From contig UQXH01000003.1 of NCBI GenBank assembly GCA_900545025.1, positions 1 through 64,000 on the forward strand: a DNA stretch of 64,000 nt. The letters run 5' to 3'. Made by a program: the position numbers and the translations under genes. Source of the stretch: an uncultured Phascolarctobacterium sp. Lineage in GTDB: Bacteria > Bacillota > Negativicutes > Acidaminococcales > Acidaminococcaceae. Below the pieces are notes generated by a model. That model ran no database searches. It was not told where the DNA came from and was given only the letters and a program-made list of their open reading frames with translations. Below, one piece after another: positions 24,974 to 35,162 of the stretch; position 1 is the first letter of the stretch; the number at the start of each line of letters is the position of its first letter.

Positions 24974-25677
24974 TTTTTGCCTTCCTCCTTCTCTACCGGC
25001 TGCGCATATTCAAAGGCACGCATACCTTTAAAGGCCGGAATATGGATATCGTCGGACGTATTGATTTTGACGTGGATACCCCAGAATTCAAAGGTCTCCA
25101 CTACGCCGCCGCGCAGACGCAAAGCGCTGGTCAGATTCTTCGGGTCGCCTATCGCCTTGATGGTATACGGCGGCGCGCTGCGCACATTGTTTACCGAGAC
25201 CGTCGGTCCCGCACAGCGTACCTCGCTCATAGCCACGATACGCTGGTCGTTCAGCGCTATCGCCTCGGCTCCTGCCGCACGCAGCTCGTTTAAGACGCGC
25301 AGCAGGTCTTCATCATGGATAATGTACAGATTAGGATTCTCGCCGGGGCGTGAAGGTATGCTGCTGTCATCCAGCACGATTTCCACGCCTCTGCCTTTAA
25401 CGTCAGTCGTACCTGAAAGCAGCGTCAGACGTTCCATCTCGCTGTCAATCAAGGCGCCGCTGCCGTTCTTACGCAGATTATCCAGCTCATCCTCCAGCTG
25501 TTCTTTTTCCGCTTCCACGCTCTTCAAACGCTCGGACAAGTCCTCTACGCGTTCAAAATGGATAGTTTTCTGTCTTTCCGTAGTCTTAAATTGTACGGAA
25601 AGCATAAAGCCTAAGACTACGAATACCAGTCCTACGACGATCCTGGCTTTTAAATCAAGTTTTACCGGTTCCTTCAT
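24970..25677 (-). CDS. DUF881 family protein
   Basis: A 235-residue protein with a single N-terminal membrane helix (about 12-30), a coiled coil (about 38-70) and the DUF881 domain (about 80-215), with the family features ALNDQRI and GPTVSVN. Homologues sit in or near the division clusters of Firmicutes and Actinobacteria, likely on the outer face of the membrane; biochemical function is unknown. It overlaps ftsQ and sbp by 4 bp each, so the three are translated together. Confidence 0.88.
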   Translation of the reverse strand: MKEPVKLDLKARIVVGLVFVVLGFMLSVQFKTTERQKTIHFERVEDLSERLKSVEAEKEQLEDELDNLRKNGSGALIDSEMERLTLLSGTTDVKGRGVEIVLDDSSIPSRPGENPNLYIIHDEDLLRVLNELRAAGAEAIALNDQRIVAMSEVRCAGPTVSVNNVRSAPPYTIKAIGDPKNLTSALRLRGGVVETFEFWGIHVKINTSDDIHIPAFKGMRAFEYAQPVEKEEGKK

Positions 25678-26465
25678 TTCTTCAAAATTACCTCATTTTC
25701 ATTGCCGTTAAGCCTGATGTACGGTTTGGCAAAACTTAAATCAATATATTCCGCTTGAATTTTCTTATCTTTTATCTCATTAAATACAGTACAGAATACA
25801 GCGGCTTTTTCTGTAACCGTATCCGCACTGCCAAGCAATACTGGATAGCCTCCGCGCAGCTGCACCCTTACCTGCTGCGCAGCGTCAACGACGATTTCTA
25901 CAATCTGGTCGTTGGTGTCATGACCAATCTTATCCAAAAAGTGCAGGATGTTCAGCACGCGGGGATTGGTAATAGTTTCGCCGATATAAACATTGCCGCA
26001 GTCTTCACCGACAAGCAGCGGCGCATTGGCATCAGGTATGGCGGCCGTTACATCCAGCACCATACCGCTGTAATCCAATTTCAGATAGCTTTGGTAAGAA
26101 TTGGCCACGTAGATGGCAGCCTCTCTTTCCTGCACAATCACACGCAGTACCCCGGGCCACATATAACGCACATCGGCAGCCTGGAAGCGTGTATCATGGG
26201 CCAAGGCCGTCCTCACCTTATCGGCACTGACAGTGAACAGGTTAAAGGGCGGCTGCGAGCCTGCCATTGCAATAATATCCTGTTCCGTCAGCCTACTTGT
26301 GCCCCTGATATCGACGGAGCCGAAGGCAAAGCCCGGCTGGTGCACGTAGCGCCAGCCAGCTGTGATAAGGCCGATGATTATCCCCAGATATACAAGCAGG
26401 CGCAACAGACGCAGACGCTTTCTCCTGCGGTCTGCACGTAATTTTTCGCGTAAAGTCTGTTCCAT
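25674..26465 (-). CDS. ftsQ: Cell division protein FtsQ/DivIB
   Basis: A 263-residue bitopic protein. A basic cytoplasmic tail (RADRRRKRLRLLRLL) leads into one membrane helix (about 25-42), then the POTRA domain (FGSVDIRGTSRLTEQDIIAMAG) and the beta domain. It links FtsL/FtsB to the divisome. Start ATG 26465. It is 22 bp after ddl, the order murC-ddl-ftsQ being common in many bacteria. Confidence 0.93.
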   Translation of the reverse strand: MEQTLREKLRADRRRKRLRLLRLLVYLGIIIGLITAGWRYVHQPGFAFGSVDIRGTSRLTEQDIIAMAGSQPPFNLFTVSADKVRTALAHDTRFQAADVRYMWPGVLRVIVQEREAAIYVANSYQSYLKLDYSGMVLDVTAAIPDANAPLLVGEDCGNVYIGETITNPRVLNILHFLDKIGHDTNDQIVEIVVDAAQQVRVQLRGGYPVLLGSADTVTEKAAVFCTVFNEIKDKKIQAEYIDLSFAKPYIRLNGNENEVILKK

Positions 26466-26487
26466 CTTGCACCTGCCTCTCTTTTCT

Positions 26488-27426
26488 TTATCTTGCGCTC
26501 ACTAAAATCTTTTCACACAGTTCAGGGAAAGAAATGCCTACTGCCGCCGCAGCTTTAGGCACCAGGCTGGTAGGAGTCATTCCCGGCACGGTATTGGCTT
26601 CCAGCACGTAGCCCTGGTCCGCTTCATCCAGCATCACATCGACGCGGGCTACGCCGCTCAATCCCAAAGTCAGATAAGTCCTGACAGCCAGCTCCTGCAC
26701 CTGTCTGGTAACAGCTTCGGAAAGCGGCGCCGGTACCAGGTAATCTGTTGCGCCTTTGGTATATTTAGAATGGAAATCATAAGAGCCGGAATGGGGGGCA
26801 ATCATGATTACCGGCAAAGCTTTGGGCAGACCGTCTTCTTCCATTAAGGAAACCGTAAGCTCTCTGCCTTGAATACATTTTTCTACCAGTACATTCTCAG
26901 AAAACTTAAATGCTTCTTCCAAAGCCGGAATAATTTCACTTGCGGCTTTGGCAATCACTACGCCGATGCTGGAGCCTTGGTCAGCCGCCTTAATAACTGC
27001 CTGCGTGCCTAAAACCTTACAAATTTCGTCTTGCATCTCCTGCAGATTAAGACCGCTTTTTTTATTGAAGATCAGATAATCCGGTGTCGAAATCTTTTCC
27101 GCTACCAGGAATTTCTTAGTCGCCACCTTATCCATAGCAACCGCACTGGCCAGCATCCTGCTGCCGGTATAGGGCATATGCATGGCTTCCAGCAGGCATT
27201 GCAGTCTGCCGTCTTCGCCGTACATCCCGTGTACAGCGTTGAAAACTACTTTAGCGCCGCATCCTTCCAGCTGGCTGCGCAATGTCAGGGGCTCCAGCTC
27301 GATTCTTGCCACCTTATAGCCCTTTTCTTCCAGCGCGTCAGCAATCGCCGTACCCGTTACGCGGGAAATAACCGCCTCGGAGGACGGACCGCCCATTACT
27401 ACTGCTACTGTATCCTGTTTATTCAT
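26488..27426 (-). CDS. ddl: D-alanine--D-alanine ligase
   Basis: A 312-residue ATP-grasp ligase that makes the D-Ala-D-Ala dipeptide. VVMGGPSSEAVIS at the start, AVHGMYGEDG, then the metal-binding end VLEANTVPGMTPTSLVPKAA are typical. A tyrosine occurs in KYTKGATDYLVPAP, as in D-Ala-D-Ala rather than D-Ala-D-lactate enzymes. The start codon overlaps the murC stop (ATGAATAA), so the two are coupled. Confidence 0.97.
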   Translation of the reverse strand: MNKQDTVAVVMGGPSSEAVISRVTGTAIADALEEKGYKVARIELEPLTLRSQLEGCGAKVVFNAVHGMYGEDGRLQCLLEAMHMPYTGSRMLASAVAMDKVATKKFLVAEKISTPDYLIFNKKSGLNLQEMQDEICKVLGTQAVIKAADQGSSIGVVIAKAASEIIPALEEAFKFSENVLVEKCIQGRELTVSLMEEDGLPKALPVIMIAPHSGSYDFHSKYTKGATDYLVPAPLSEAVTRQVQELAVRTYLTLGLSGVARVDVMLDEADQGYVLEANTVPGMTPTSLVPKAAAAVGISFPELCEKILVSAR

Positions 27427-28801
27427 TTTCTTTCGCCCTCATTTCTTCCACCAGATGTTCGCCGACCTTGTAAACGTCACCGGCGCCGATAGTCATAATC
27501 AAGTCGCCGGCTGCCGCACACTGTTTCAGACAGCTTTCCACTCCTGCCAGCGAAGGGATGTATTCTACCTGCTGCCCGCGGCTTTTGATACCTTCAGCCA
27601 GAGCCTTGCTGCTGACGCCCTCGATAGGAGCTTCACCGGCAGAATAAATATCTGTCAGGATCAGCTTATCACAGCCCTCAAAGCAGCCGCAGAATTCATC
27701 AAACAAGAGCTGCGTCCGCGTATAGCGATGGGGCTGGAAGACACAGATCAGGCGCTGCGGCTGTGTCTGACGCGCAGCTTTAAGCGTTACGCCTATTTCC
27801 GTCGGATGATGAGCATAATCGTCTACCACCCAGACGCCGCCTACCCTGCCTTTAGTTTCAAAACGGCGTTTCGCGCCGCCAAATTTATGCAGCGAAGCCA
27901 AGATACTGTCAACAGCGACGCCCATTTCCCGTCCGGCAGCAAAAGCTCCTAAAGAATTGAGGACATTATGTCTGCCCGGCACAGTCAGCCTTACCTCGGT
28001 AACAAAGCTGCCGTCTGCATACAGGCTGTACACGGTACCGTCCGCATTATAGCGGATATTGCGCGCCGTATAAGCGGCGCCGGAATCCTCCAGTCCGTAG
28101 GTAATAACCGGCACAGAAGTTTCTCCTGCCAGCCGCTTCACCTTGGCATTATCTATACAGAGGATTGCTTTGCCGCCCGGCTGGATATTTTCCAAAAACT
28201 GTTTAAAAGCAGCGTAAATATTCTCTTCCGTACCGTAATGATCCATGTGGTCATTTTCAATATTCGTCACTACTGCCAAAAAGGGATGGAATTTTAAAAA
28301 CGAGCCATCGCTCTCATCTGCTTCCGCAACAACGAAGCGGCCATTGCCGTTACGGGCATTACCGCCCAGGCTGCTTACCTCGCCGCCGATAACGACAGTC
28401 GGGTCAACGCCGCCTTCAGCGGCAATGCAGGAAATCATGGCGCTGGTAGTAGTCTTACCATGCGCGCCGGCAACAGCCACGCCGGCTGCGTCGTTGAGGA
28501 TTGCCGCCAGCACATCACTGCGATGCAGCACCGGGATACCGCTTGCTTTAGCTGCAACCAGTTCAGGATTATCCTGATGGATAGCCGTAGACACAACTAC
28601 CGCATCTGCATGCTCGACCTGTCCAGCCTTATGTCCTATATAGATAGTGGCACCCTCCTGCGCCAGATGCGCCGACATACGTCCCTGCGCCAAATCAGAG
28701 CCGCTGACATGATAGCCGCGTTTCAGCAGGACATAAGCAATAGCGCTCATGCCGGCACCGCCGATGCCGATAAAATGAATATTGTGCAAATCCTTGATCA
28801 C
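27419..28801 (-). CDS. murC: UDP-N-acetylmuramate--L-alanine ligase
   Basis: A 460-residue Mur ligase adding L-Ala to UDP-MurNAc. The Rossmann loop IGIGGAGMSAIA (13-24), the ATP loop GAHGKTTTSAMI, EADESDGSF and HHPTEI are all present. It is 12 bp after murG. In many Firmicutes murB follows; here ddl follows directly, so murB must be elsewhere. Confidence 0.98.
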   Translation of the reverse strand: MIKDLHNIHFIGIGGAGMSAIAYVLLKRGYHVSGSDLAQGRMSAHLAQEGATIYIGHKAGQVEHADAVVVSTAIHQDNPELVAAKASGIPVLHRSDVLAAILNDAAGVAVAGAHGKTTTSAMISCIAAEGGVDPTVVIGGEVSSLGGNARNGNGRFVVAEADESDGSFLKFHPFLAVVTNIENDHMDHYGTEENIYAAFKQFLENIQPGGKAILCIDNAKVKRLAGETSVPVITYGLEDSGAAYTARNIRYNADGTVYSLYADGSFVTEVRLTVPGRHNVLNSLGAFAAGREMGVAVDSILASLHKFGGAKRRFETKGRVGGVWVVDDYAHHPTEIGVTLKAARQTQPQRLICVFQPHRYTRTQLLFDEFCGCFEGCDKLILTDIYSAGEAPIEGVSSKALAEGIKSRGQQVEYIPSLAGVESCLKQCAAAGDLIMTIGAGDVYKVGEHLVEEMRAKENE

Positions 28802-28813
28802 AAAAGCGCCTCC

Positions 28814-29917
28814 CTAACTCTTTATCAGGGCCAGTGCCTGCCGTGCAATGGTTTCCGCCGCCTGCGGCCTGCCCAGTCCTTGTGCAGCTTGCTGCATCTT
28901 TTTTAATTCTTCGTTATGCACTAATAAGTGTTCAATAATCTCCAGCAGGCTTTCGCCTGTAAGCTCTTTATCCAGTACCACCCTGGCTGCGCCGCAGGCT
29001 TCTACCGCCCGGGCATTAAACTCCTGATGGTTGGCCGTAGCATAAGGATAGGGAACAAGTACGGAAGGAATACCTTTCGCCATCAGTTCCGCCAATCCTA
29101 TGGCGCCGGCCCTGAATACTGCCATGTCAGCAGCCGCCAGCGCCGCCGGCATATTATGCAGATAGGGCTTAACGATGATGTTGTCGCCCTCTATGCCCTG
29201 CTTCTGCATTTTCTGCAGATACTCTTCATAATTGACATCGCCGGTAACATGCAGCACCTGCACATCATGACGGCCTGCCAAAGCAGCCTCTGCTTCCAGC
29301 ATAGCATTATTGATGCTGCGCGCACCGCGGCTGCCGCCGGAAACCAGAACTGTCTTTTTATCCTTATCCAGCCCCAGCTCTTTTATGGCTGCGTCTTTAG
29401 TATAGGACAGGATTTCCGTCCTGATAGGATTACCGGTAAATACTTTAGCAGTCTTACCGGAAAAATATTTTTCAGCTTCCTTATAGCCAAGGAAGACCTT
29501 CTTCACATAATGCGCCAGAATCTTGTTGGTTACTCCCGGCATGGCGTTCTGTTCCTGGATACAGGTAGGGATGCCTTTCAGCGCCGCCATCAGCACTACC
29601 GGTCCGCAGACATAGCCGCCCGTACCGATAACCAGGTCAGGCTTTTCCTGTCTGATAATACTGTAAGCATCATGCAGCCCCCGGAACAGCTTGACTGCGC
29701 TGCGCAGCGTGTCAAGGCTCAGACTGCGTCTGAAACCGGCTACCTCTATAAATTTCAGCGGATATCCGTACCGTGGCACTATATCCTTTTCCAGCCCGTG
29801 CTCAGTGCCGATAAAAATAATCTCGGCAGACGGAGCCAGCTTCTTTATCTGGTCCGCGATAGTCAGCGCAGGATAAATATGTCCCCCTGTACCGCCGCCG
29901 GAAAGAATGACTTTCAC
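28814..29917 (-). CDS. murG: UDP-GlcNAc:undecaprenyl-PP-MurNAc-pentapeptide GlcNAc transferase
   Basis: A 367-residue GT-B glycosyltransferase that makes lipid II from lipid I on the inner face of the membrane. The N-terminal glycine loop GGGTGGHIYPAL, the middle GGSRGAR and the donor-site end FRAGAIGLAELMAKGIPSVLVPYP are diagnostic. ATG 29917 has AGGAGG upstream. It lies between murD and murC. ftsW, often beside it, is missing. Confidence 0.98.
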   Translation of the reverse strand: MKVILSGGGTGGHIYPALTIADQIKKLAPSAEIIFIGTEHGLEKDIVPRYGYPLKFIEVAGFRRSLSLDTLRSAVKLFRGLHDAYSIIRQEKPDLVIGTGGYVCGPVVLMAALKGIPTCIQEQNAMPGVTNKILAHYVKKVFLGYKEAEKYFSGKTAKVFTGNPIRTEILSYTKDAAIKELGLDKDKKTVLVSGGSRGARSINNAMLEAEAALAGRHDVQVLHVTGDVNYEEYLQKMQKQGIEGDNIIVKPYLHNMPAALAAADMAVFRAGAIGLAELMAKGIPSVLVPYPYATANHQEFNARAVEACGAARVVLDKELTGESLLEIIEHLLVHNEELKKMQQAAQGLGRPQAAETIARQALALIKS

Positions 29918-29936
29918 TTAGGAAGCCTCCTTCAAT

Positions 29937-31292
29937 CTATTTAATCAAAGCACGTACCAGCTGTTTAAAGCAGCGTCCGCGCTCGGGATAATTCTTGAAC
30001 ATATCATACGAGGAGCAGGCCGGAGAAAGCAGTACGGTCTGCGGTGCGTGCGCCGCTTCATAAGCTTTCTGCACTGCGTCTGCAAAGGAATCTGCCAGCT
30101 GGATATTCTTCACGCCGCAGTCCTTAGCCGCCTGATAAAAACGCTCCTTAGCCTCGCCTAAGAGGATGAGCAAATCAGTTTTTTCTTTAACTACCCCCAT
30201 CATGGTTTCCAGCTCGGTCATCTTGTCATGGCCGCCGGCCAGCAGGATGATATGACCAGCAGGAAAGGCTTCCAGCGCCTTTATAGCAGAATCCGTATTG
30301 GTAGCCTTAGAATCATTGTAATAGGGCACGCCGTTAATAGTCGCTACATACTCCAAACGATGCTCAATGCTCCTGAAGTTTTTCAATACTTCTGCCATGT
30401 CCTCAATCGCAACACCGGCAAAGAAGCCGCAGGCCACAGCCGCCAGGATATTTTCTTCATTATGACCGCCGAACAGATGCACCTCGTCTACGCGGCAAAC
30501 AGAATATTGCCTGCCCTGCCAGCTGATAGTGAAAACACCGTCTTTGATATAGACGCCTTCGTCCAGTTCTTCCTTACGGCTGAAATAGCAAACGCGTCCG
30601 TGCGCTTCCTTGCCCCAGCTGCGCACTTTCGTATCGTCATAATTGAGCACCGCTACCTGCTCGCCTCTCTGCTGCAGGAAGATATTCTTTTTGGCAGCGC
30701 CGTAGGCTTCCATGGTATGATGTCTTTCCATATGGTCAGGTGTCAGATTGAGCACCACAGCAATGTCAGGGCAAAAATCACGTACAAATTCCAGCTGGAA
30801 ACTGGACAGCTCCGCAGCAATCCAGCTTTCGGCAGCAAGTCCTTCAGTCTCTTTGGACAAAGCCAGACCGATATTGCCGCCCACCGCCGTCGTTACCGGC
30901 AGTTTTTTCAGCATCTCACCTACCAGCGTAGTAGTAGTAGTTTTGCCGTTGGTACCGGTGATAGCCACTATATGGCCGCTATATAATCTGTAAGCCAGCT
31001 CGATCTCGCTGATTACCTCCACGCCTGCCTGCTGCGCCAGCTGCACATTGGCATTTTCTGCCGGGATACCCGGAGAAAGCACTACTGTTCCCGCCAGCGG
31101 CAAGATGTCGGCAAAGCCGCCGCAGACTAATCTGCCGCCGCTGCGCGCCAAAAGCTCCAGTAAGTCATTTTCTACACTGCATTCATTATCGTTATATAAA
31201 AAAACCTGTCTATTGTGTCCCGCCAGCACTTCTGCCGCGCCCACACCGCTGATGCCGGTACCGTAGACTATTACCGCTTTCTGCTCAGACAT
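29937..31292 (-). CDS. murD: UDP-N-acetylmuramoyl-L-alanine--D-glutamate ligase
   Basis: A 451-residue Mur ligase that adds D-Glu. It carries the central ATP loop AITGTNGKTTTTTLVGEML, LNLTPDHMERH, and the C-terminal LLSPACSSYDMFKNYPERG that marks MurD. ATG 31292 has AGGAGTGAGC upstream. It is 12 bp after mraY. Confidence 0.98.
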   Translation of the reverse strand: MSEQKAVIVYGTGISGVGAAEVLAGHNRQVFLYNDNECSVENDLLELLARSGGRLVCGGFADILPLAGTVVLSPGIPAENANVQLAQQAGVEVISEIELAYRLYSGHIVAITGTNGKTTTTTLVGEMLKKLPVTTAVGGNIGLALSKETEGLAAESWIAAELSSFQLEFVRDFCPDIAVVLNLTPDHMERHHTMEAYGAAKKNIFLQQRGEQVAVLNYDDTKVRSWGKEAHGRVCYFSRKEELDEGVYIKDGVFTISWQGRQYSVCRVDEVHLFGGHNEENILAAVACGFFAGVAIEDMAEVLKNFRSIEHRLEYVATINGVPYYNDSKATNTDSAIKALEAFPAGHIILLAGGHDKMTELETMMGVVKEKTDLLILLGEAKERFYQAAKDCGVKNIQLADSFADAVQKAYEAAHAPQTVLLSPACSSYDMFKNYPERGRCFKQLVRALIK

Positions 31293-31304
31293 TGCTCACT
31301 CCTC

Positions 31305-32264
31305 CTACCTTAACAGCCATAATCCCAAAGAAAGCAGAGAAAACAGACAGCTGACTGCAGTAAATACTGCTACTACCTTCGTTTCTCTCCAGCCGCCCAG
31401 TTCAAAATGATGGTGGATAGGACTCATACGGAAAATTCTTTTGCCGCCGCTTAATCTGAAATAAGTAACCTGGATGATAACGGAGGCAGCCTCGATAACA
31501 TAGATACCGCCCAGAAGAATGAGCAGCAGTTCAGTCTTCGTCAGCAGCGCCAAAGCAGCCACACCGCCGCCCAACGCCAGAGAGCCTGTATCTCCCATGA
31601 ATACCTTCGCCGGATAATGATTGAAGACTAAAAAGCCCAGGCAGGCGCCGGTCATAGTCAGCGCAAAGCCACTCAAGTCGGCAGCGCCGCCCAGATAAGC
31701 GATAACCGCAAAGATCAGCGTCACCGGCACACTGACGCAGGAGGCCAGTCCGTCCAGACCATCAGTCAGATTGACGGCGTTGGTTGTTCCTACCAGCAGT
31801 ACGAAAGCCAGTACATAATAGGCAAGCCCCATATCAATGGTGATATCCGTACCCGGCAGCCACAGCCCCTGGTCGCCGCCATGTACCTCTGCATAATAAA
31901 CATACGCACCTGCCAGCACAAACTGCATAGCCAGCTTCTGGATTGCCGTCAGTCCCAGATTGCGTTGCATTACTACTTTGATATAGTCGTCAATAAAACC
32001 GATTATGGCATGACCGAAAGTCAGTACCAGCGCAATAATAACGGTCGGGGTCATATCACCCCAGATTGCCAGCGACAGGGCCATGGCAGCCAGCATCATG
32101 ATACCGCCCATGGTAGGCGTACCGCTTTTTTTCAGATGGTTGGCCGGTCCGCACTCACGGATGCTCTGCCCGAATTTCAGCCTGTGCAGGAACGGCAGCA
32201 GGAAAGGCCCGATTGCTACACAGATGACAAACGATGTCGCCAACATTCCCAATAAAGATAACAT
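31305..32264 (-). CDS. mraY: Phospho-MurNAc-pentapeptide transferase
   Basis: A 319-residue polytopic membrane enzyme making lipid I from UDP-MurNAc-pentapeptide and undecaprenyl phosphate. About ten hydrophobic helices are seen. The conserved acidic motifs DDYIK, NAVNLTDGLDGLA and FMGDTGSLALGG, and the histidine loop MSPIHHHFE, are intact. It lies between murF and murD as usual. Confidence 0.98.
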   Translation of the reverse strand: MLSLLGMLATSFVICVAIGPFLLPFLHRLKFGQSIRECGPANHLKKSGTPTMGGIMMLAAMALSLAIWGDMTPTVIIALVLTFGHAIIGFIDDYIKVVMQRNLGLTAIQKLAMQFVLAGAYVYYAEVHGGDQGLWLPGTDITIDMGLAYYVLAFVLLVGTTNAVNLTDGLDGLASCVSVPVTLIFAVIAYLGGAADLSGFALTMTGACLGFLVFNHYPAKVFMGDTGSLALGGGVAALALLTKTELLLILLGGIYVIEAASVIIQVTYFRLSGGKRIFRMSPIHHHFELGGWRETKVVAVFTAVSCLFSLLSLGLWLLR

Positions 32265-32283
32265 TATTTACCTCTCTGAATAT

Positions 32284-33657
32284 TTATTTAAACAATTCCA
32301 GCATTTTATCTGCCTGCATAGAGTGTGAGCCTTTCAGCAGGATGATGTCGCCTGCCGCCGCAGTCGCGCGCAGCACATCGGCAGCCTCTTTGCGGTCAGC
32401 GCAGTGCACAGCGTTACCGCCCAGTCTGCGTACCTCATCACTGATATAGGCAGCCTCCTGGCCATAGGTCAGCACCAGGTCGGCGCCTGTTTCCACGGCC
32501 CAGCGACCCACTCTGCGATGGCTTTCCTCCGAAATACTGCCCAGTTCCAGCATATCAGCCAGCACGGCCACCGTGCGGCTTTTGCCATGAGCTGCTTTTT
32601 TAGCCTCGGCCAAAGTTTTCAGCGCTGCCTCCATGGAAGCAGGGCTGGCGTTATAGGCGTCGTTGATAAAGGTAATATCGCCGATATAGATAATTTCCTG
32701 ACGACTGCCGGTCAAGCGCGCAGTTGCCAGTGCCTTAGCGCTATCTTCCAGCGGCACGCCGTAGCAGGCAGCACCGGCAATAGCAGCCAGCGCATTATAT
32801 ACGTTGTGCTCGCCAATCAGCTGCAGCCTTACAGCTATGCTCTTGCCGCTGCTTTTTTCCGTGCAGGTAAAGGATGTTCCCAGGGCAGAAGTATGAATGT
32901 CACTGCCACGATAATCGCAGTCCTCGCCTAAACCGAAATATACTACCTTCGCCGCAGTCTTAGCAGCAGCTGAACGTACATAAGTATTATCACCATTTAA
33001 AACAGCAAAGCCTGTTTGAGGCAGATTCAGCACAATCTCACTTTTAGCCTTGGCAATATTTTCCATACTGCCCAAAAGTTCCATGTGAGTTTCACCCACA
33101 TTGGTAATAAGGCCGCTGTCAGGCTCAGCAATATCGCATAATTCTGCAATCTGTCCCAGTCCGCGCATGCCCATCTCTACTACGGCCATATCAGTGCCGG
33201 GAGTAATACTCAAAAGCGTCATAGGCAGACCTATCTCATTATTAAAGTTGCCCTGAGTCTTAATAACTTTATATTTAGCACCTAAGCAAGCTGCCAGCAA
33301 ATCTTTCGTAGAGGTCTTGCCATTGGAACCGGTAACCGCAAATACTTTTAAATCAGGAAAACTTCTGCGATAAGCACGGGCAATCTGCTGAAAAGCCAGC
33401 AAAGTATCTGCTACCTTAAAAACAGCTACTTCTTCCGGCACATCAGCTACGGCTTTGGAGATTACGATACCGGCAGCACCGGCTTCAATAGCCTTGCCGC
33501 AGTAATCGTGTCCATCAAAGTTACCGCCGCTTAAAGCAACAAACAGTTCACCCGGACGTACACTGCGGGAATCCGTCGTTACGCCGGTAAAGACGATATT
33601 TTTACCTGTGTAGCCGTCCGCCTGGACAGCTGCCGCAATCTGCTCTGCGTTCATCAT
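32284..33657 (-). CDS. murF: UDP-MurNAc-tripeptide--D-Ala-D-Ala ligase
   Basis: A 457-residue Mur ligase that adds the D-Ala-D-Ala dipeptide made by Ddl. It has the ATP loop AVTGSNGKTSTKDLLA, MGMRGLGQI, TNVGETHMELLGS and YNASPASMEAAL. The start ATG 33657 overlaps the murE stop by 4 bp. A second ATG follows directly, so the first residue is uncertain by one. Confidence 0.98.
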   Translation of the reverse strand: MMNAEQIAAAVQADGYTGKNIVFTGVTTDSRSVRPGELFVALSGGNFDGHDYCGKAIEAGAAGIVISKAVADVPEEVAVFKVADTLLAFQQIARAYRRSFPDLKVFAVTGSNGKTSTKDLLAACLGAKYKVIKTQGNFNNEIGLPMTLLSITPGTDMAVVEMGMRGLGQIAELCDIAEPDSGLITNVGETHMELLGSMENIAKAKSEIVLNLPQTGFAVLNGDNTYVRSAAAKTAAKVVYFGLGEDCDYRGSDIHTSALGTSFTCTEKSSGKSIAVRLQLIGEHNVYNALAAIAGAACYGVPLEDSAKALATARLTGSRQEIIYIGDITFINDAYNASPASMEAALKTLAEAKKAAHGKSRTVAVLADMLELGSISEESHRRVGRWAVETGADLVLTYGQEAAYISDEVRRLGGNAVHCADRKEAADVLRATAAAGDIILLKGSHSMQADKMLELFK

Positions 33658-35141
33658 TTTTTATGTTCACTCCAATACTGCATAACCACTTCTCTGTCAT
33701 CAAAGTGGATGGTACGGTCTTTTAAAATCTGGTAGGTTTCATGGCCTTTGCCGGCAATCATGATTACATCGTTGTCAGCAGCATGACTTAAAGCATATTC
33801 GATAGCTTCGTGCCTGTCGCTGAGACGTACTACTTCTTTACCCTCCGACACCTGCTGCAGCGCCGTGAAGATTTCGTCAATAATGCTTTCCGGATCTTCG
33901 GTACGGGGGTTATCAGAAGTCACGACTACATTGTCAGCCAGCTCCAGCGCAATACGTCCCATAATCGGACGTTTCTTGTTGTCGCGGTCACCGCCGCAGC
34001 CAAATACAGTCCACAGCTTGCCGCGGGTAATGCAGCGGGCAGTTTTCAGTACGTTTTCCAAACCGTCGGGAGTATGGGCATAATCCACGATAACGGTATA
34101 TGGCTGGCCTGCTTCTACCAGCTGGAAGCGTCCCGGTACGCCGTCAAAGCCGTTCAGCACATCACAGATAATCTTGCTGTCGATTTTTTCTACCAGCATC
34201 GCGGCAACGGCGGCCATGACATTATATGCGTTAAACTCACCGGTAATCTTCAACGCCAAATCCATATCTCCTGCCGGAGTATGCAGTTTGAGCTGCATGT
34301 GTTTAGCTTCAATTACACAGCTCAGCGGATAGATATCGTTGTCACTACCATGACCATAGGTCATAACCGGCACATTAGTCCTGGCTTTAATAACAGCAGA
34401 ACTGGGGTCATCCATATTGAAGACAGCATTCTTATTGAGTTTGCTGCCTTTGCTCAAGCCTTCAAAAAGCAGACTCTTGGCATCGCGGTAATTTTCCAGT
34501 GTCTTATGAAAATCAAGATGATCCTGGGTAATATTAGTCAGCACGGCGCAGTCATATTCACAGCCTGCCACACGTTTAAGCGCCAACGCATGGGAGGAAA
34601 CTTCCATAACCACGTAATTACAGCCGGCACACTGCATAGCGTACAGAGCCTTCTGCAGATCTACCACATCAGGAGTGGTATTATGGGCTTCTGTCACCTG
34701 GTCTTCAATCATAATATTGATAGTACCAATCAGGCCCACCTTATAACCGGCACGGCGCAGGATAAGCCTGATAATATTGGTAGTAGTGGTCTTACCGTTG
34801 GTGCCGGTGACGCCAATCATACGCATCTTTTGACCGGGATAGTCAAAGAAAAAGGGTACGACTTCTTCCATAGCGCTGCGGGTATCCGCTACTTTCAGCA
34901 GCGTCATTCCGGCCGGAATTTCTGCCGGCATTTCTTCTACCAGCGCAGCTACGGCGCCTTTTTCTGCAGCCATATTCAAAAAACGATGTCCGTCCACAGT
35001 AGCGCCGCGCAGACAAATAAACAGGCTGCCGGGCACTACGGTGCGGGAGTCGGCAGTAACATCGGTAATAACCTTATCGACAGTACCGAAAACCTGCGCT
35101 GCAGGCAATTTATCAACAAGTACGGCTAATTGCTTTTCCAT
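33654..35141 (-). CDS. murE: UDP-MurNAc-L-Ala-D-Glu--2,6-diaminopimelate ligase
   Basis: A 495-residue Mur ligase. It shows the ATP loop GVTGTNGKTTTTNIIR, the lysine-bearing region TNITQDHLDFH and, near the C-terminus, TSDNPRTEDPESI: the DNPR motif is the mark of meso-diaminopimelate enzymes, so the peptidoglycan should be of the mDAP type. I chose ATG 35141 with TTGGAGGA upstream; the frame from TTG 35156 would start inside that ribosome site. It has its own likely promoter, as the usual ftsI gene upstream is absent. Confidence 0.97.
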   Translation of the reverse strand: MEKQLAVLVDKLPAAQVFGTVDKVITDVTADSRTVVPGSLFICLRGATVDGHRFLNMAAEKGAVAALVEEMPAEIPAGMTLLKVADTRSAMEEVVPFFFDYPGQKMRMIGVTGTNGKTTTTNIIRLILRRAGYKVGLIGTINIMIEDQVTEAHNTTPDVVDLQKALYAMQCAGCNYVVMEVSSHALALKRVAGCEYDCAVLTNITQDHLDFHKTLENYRDAKSLLFEGLSKGSKLNKNAVFNMDDPSSAVIKARTNVPVMTYGHGSDNDIYPLSCVIEAKHMQLKLHTPAGDMDLALKITGEFNAYNVMAAVAAMLVEKIDSKIICDVLNGFDGVPGRFQLVEAGQPYTVIVDYAHTPDGLENVLKTARCITRGKLWTVFGCGGDRDNKKRPIMGRIALELADNVVVTSDNPRTEDPESIIDEIFTALQQVSEGKEVVRLSDRHEAIEYALSHAADNDVIMIAGKGHETYQILKDRTIHFDDREVVMQYWSEHKK

Positions 35142-35162
35142 GAGATTGTCCTCCAAAATTGA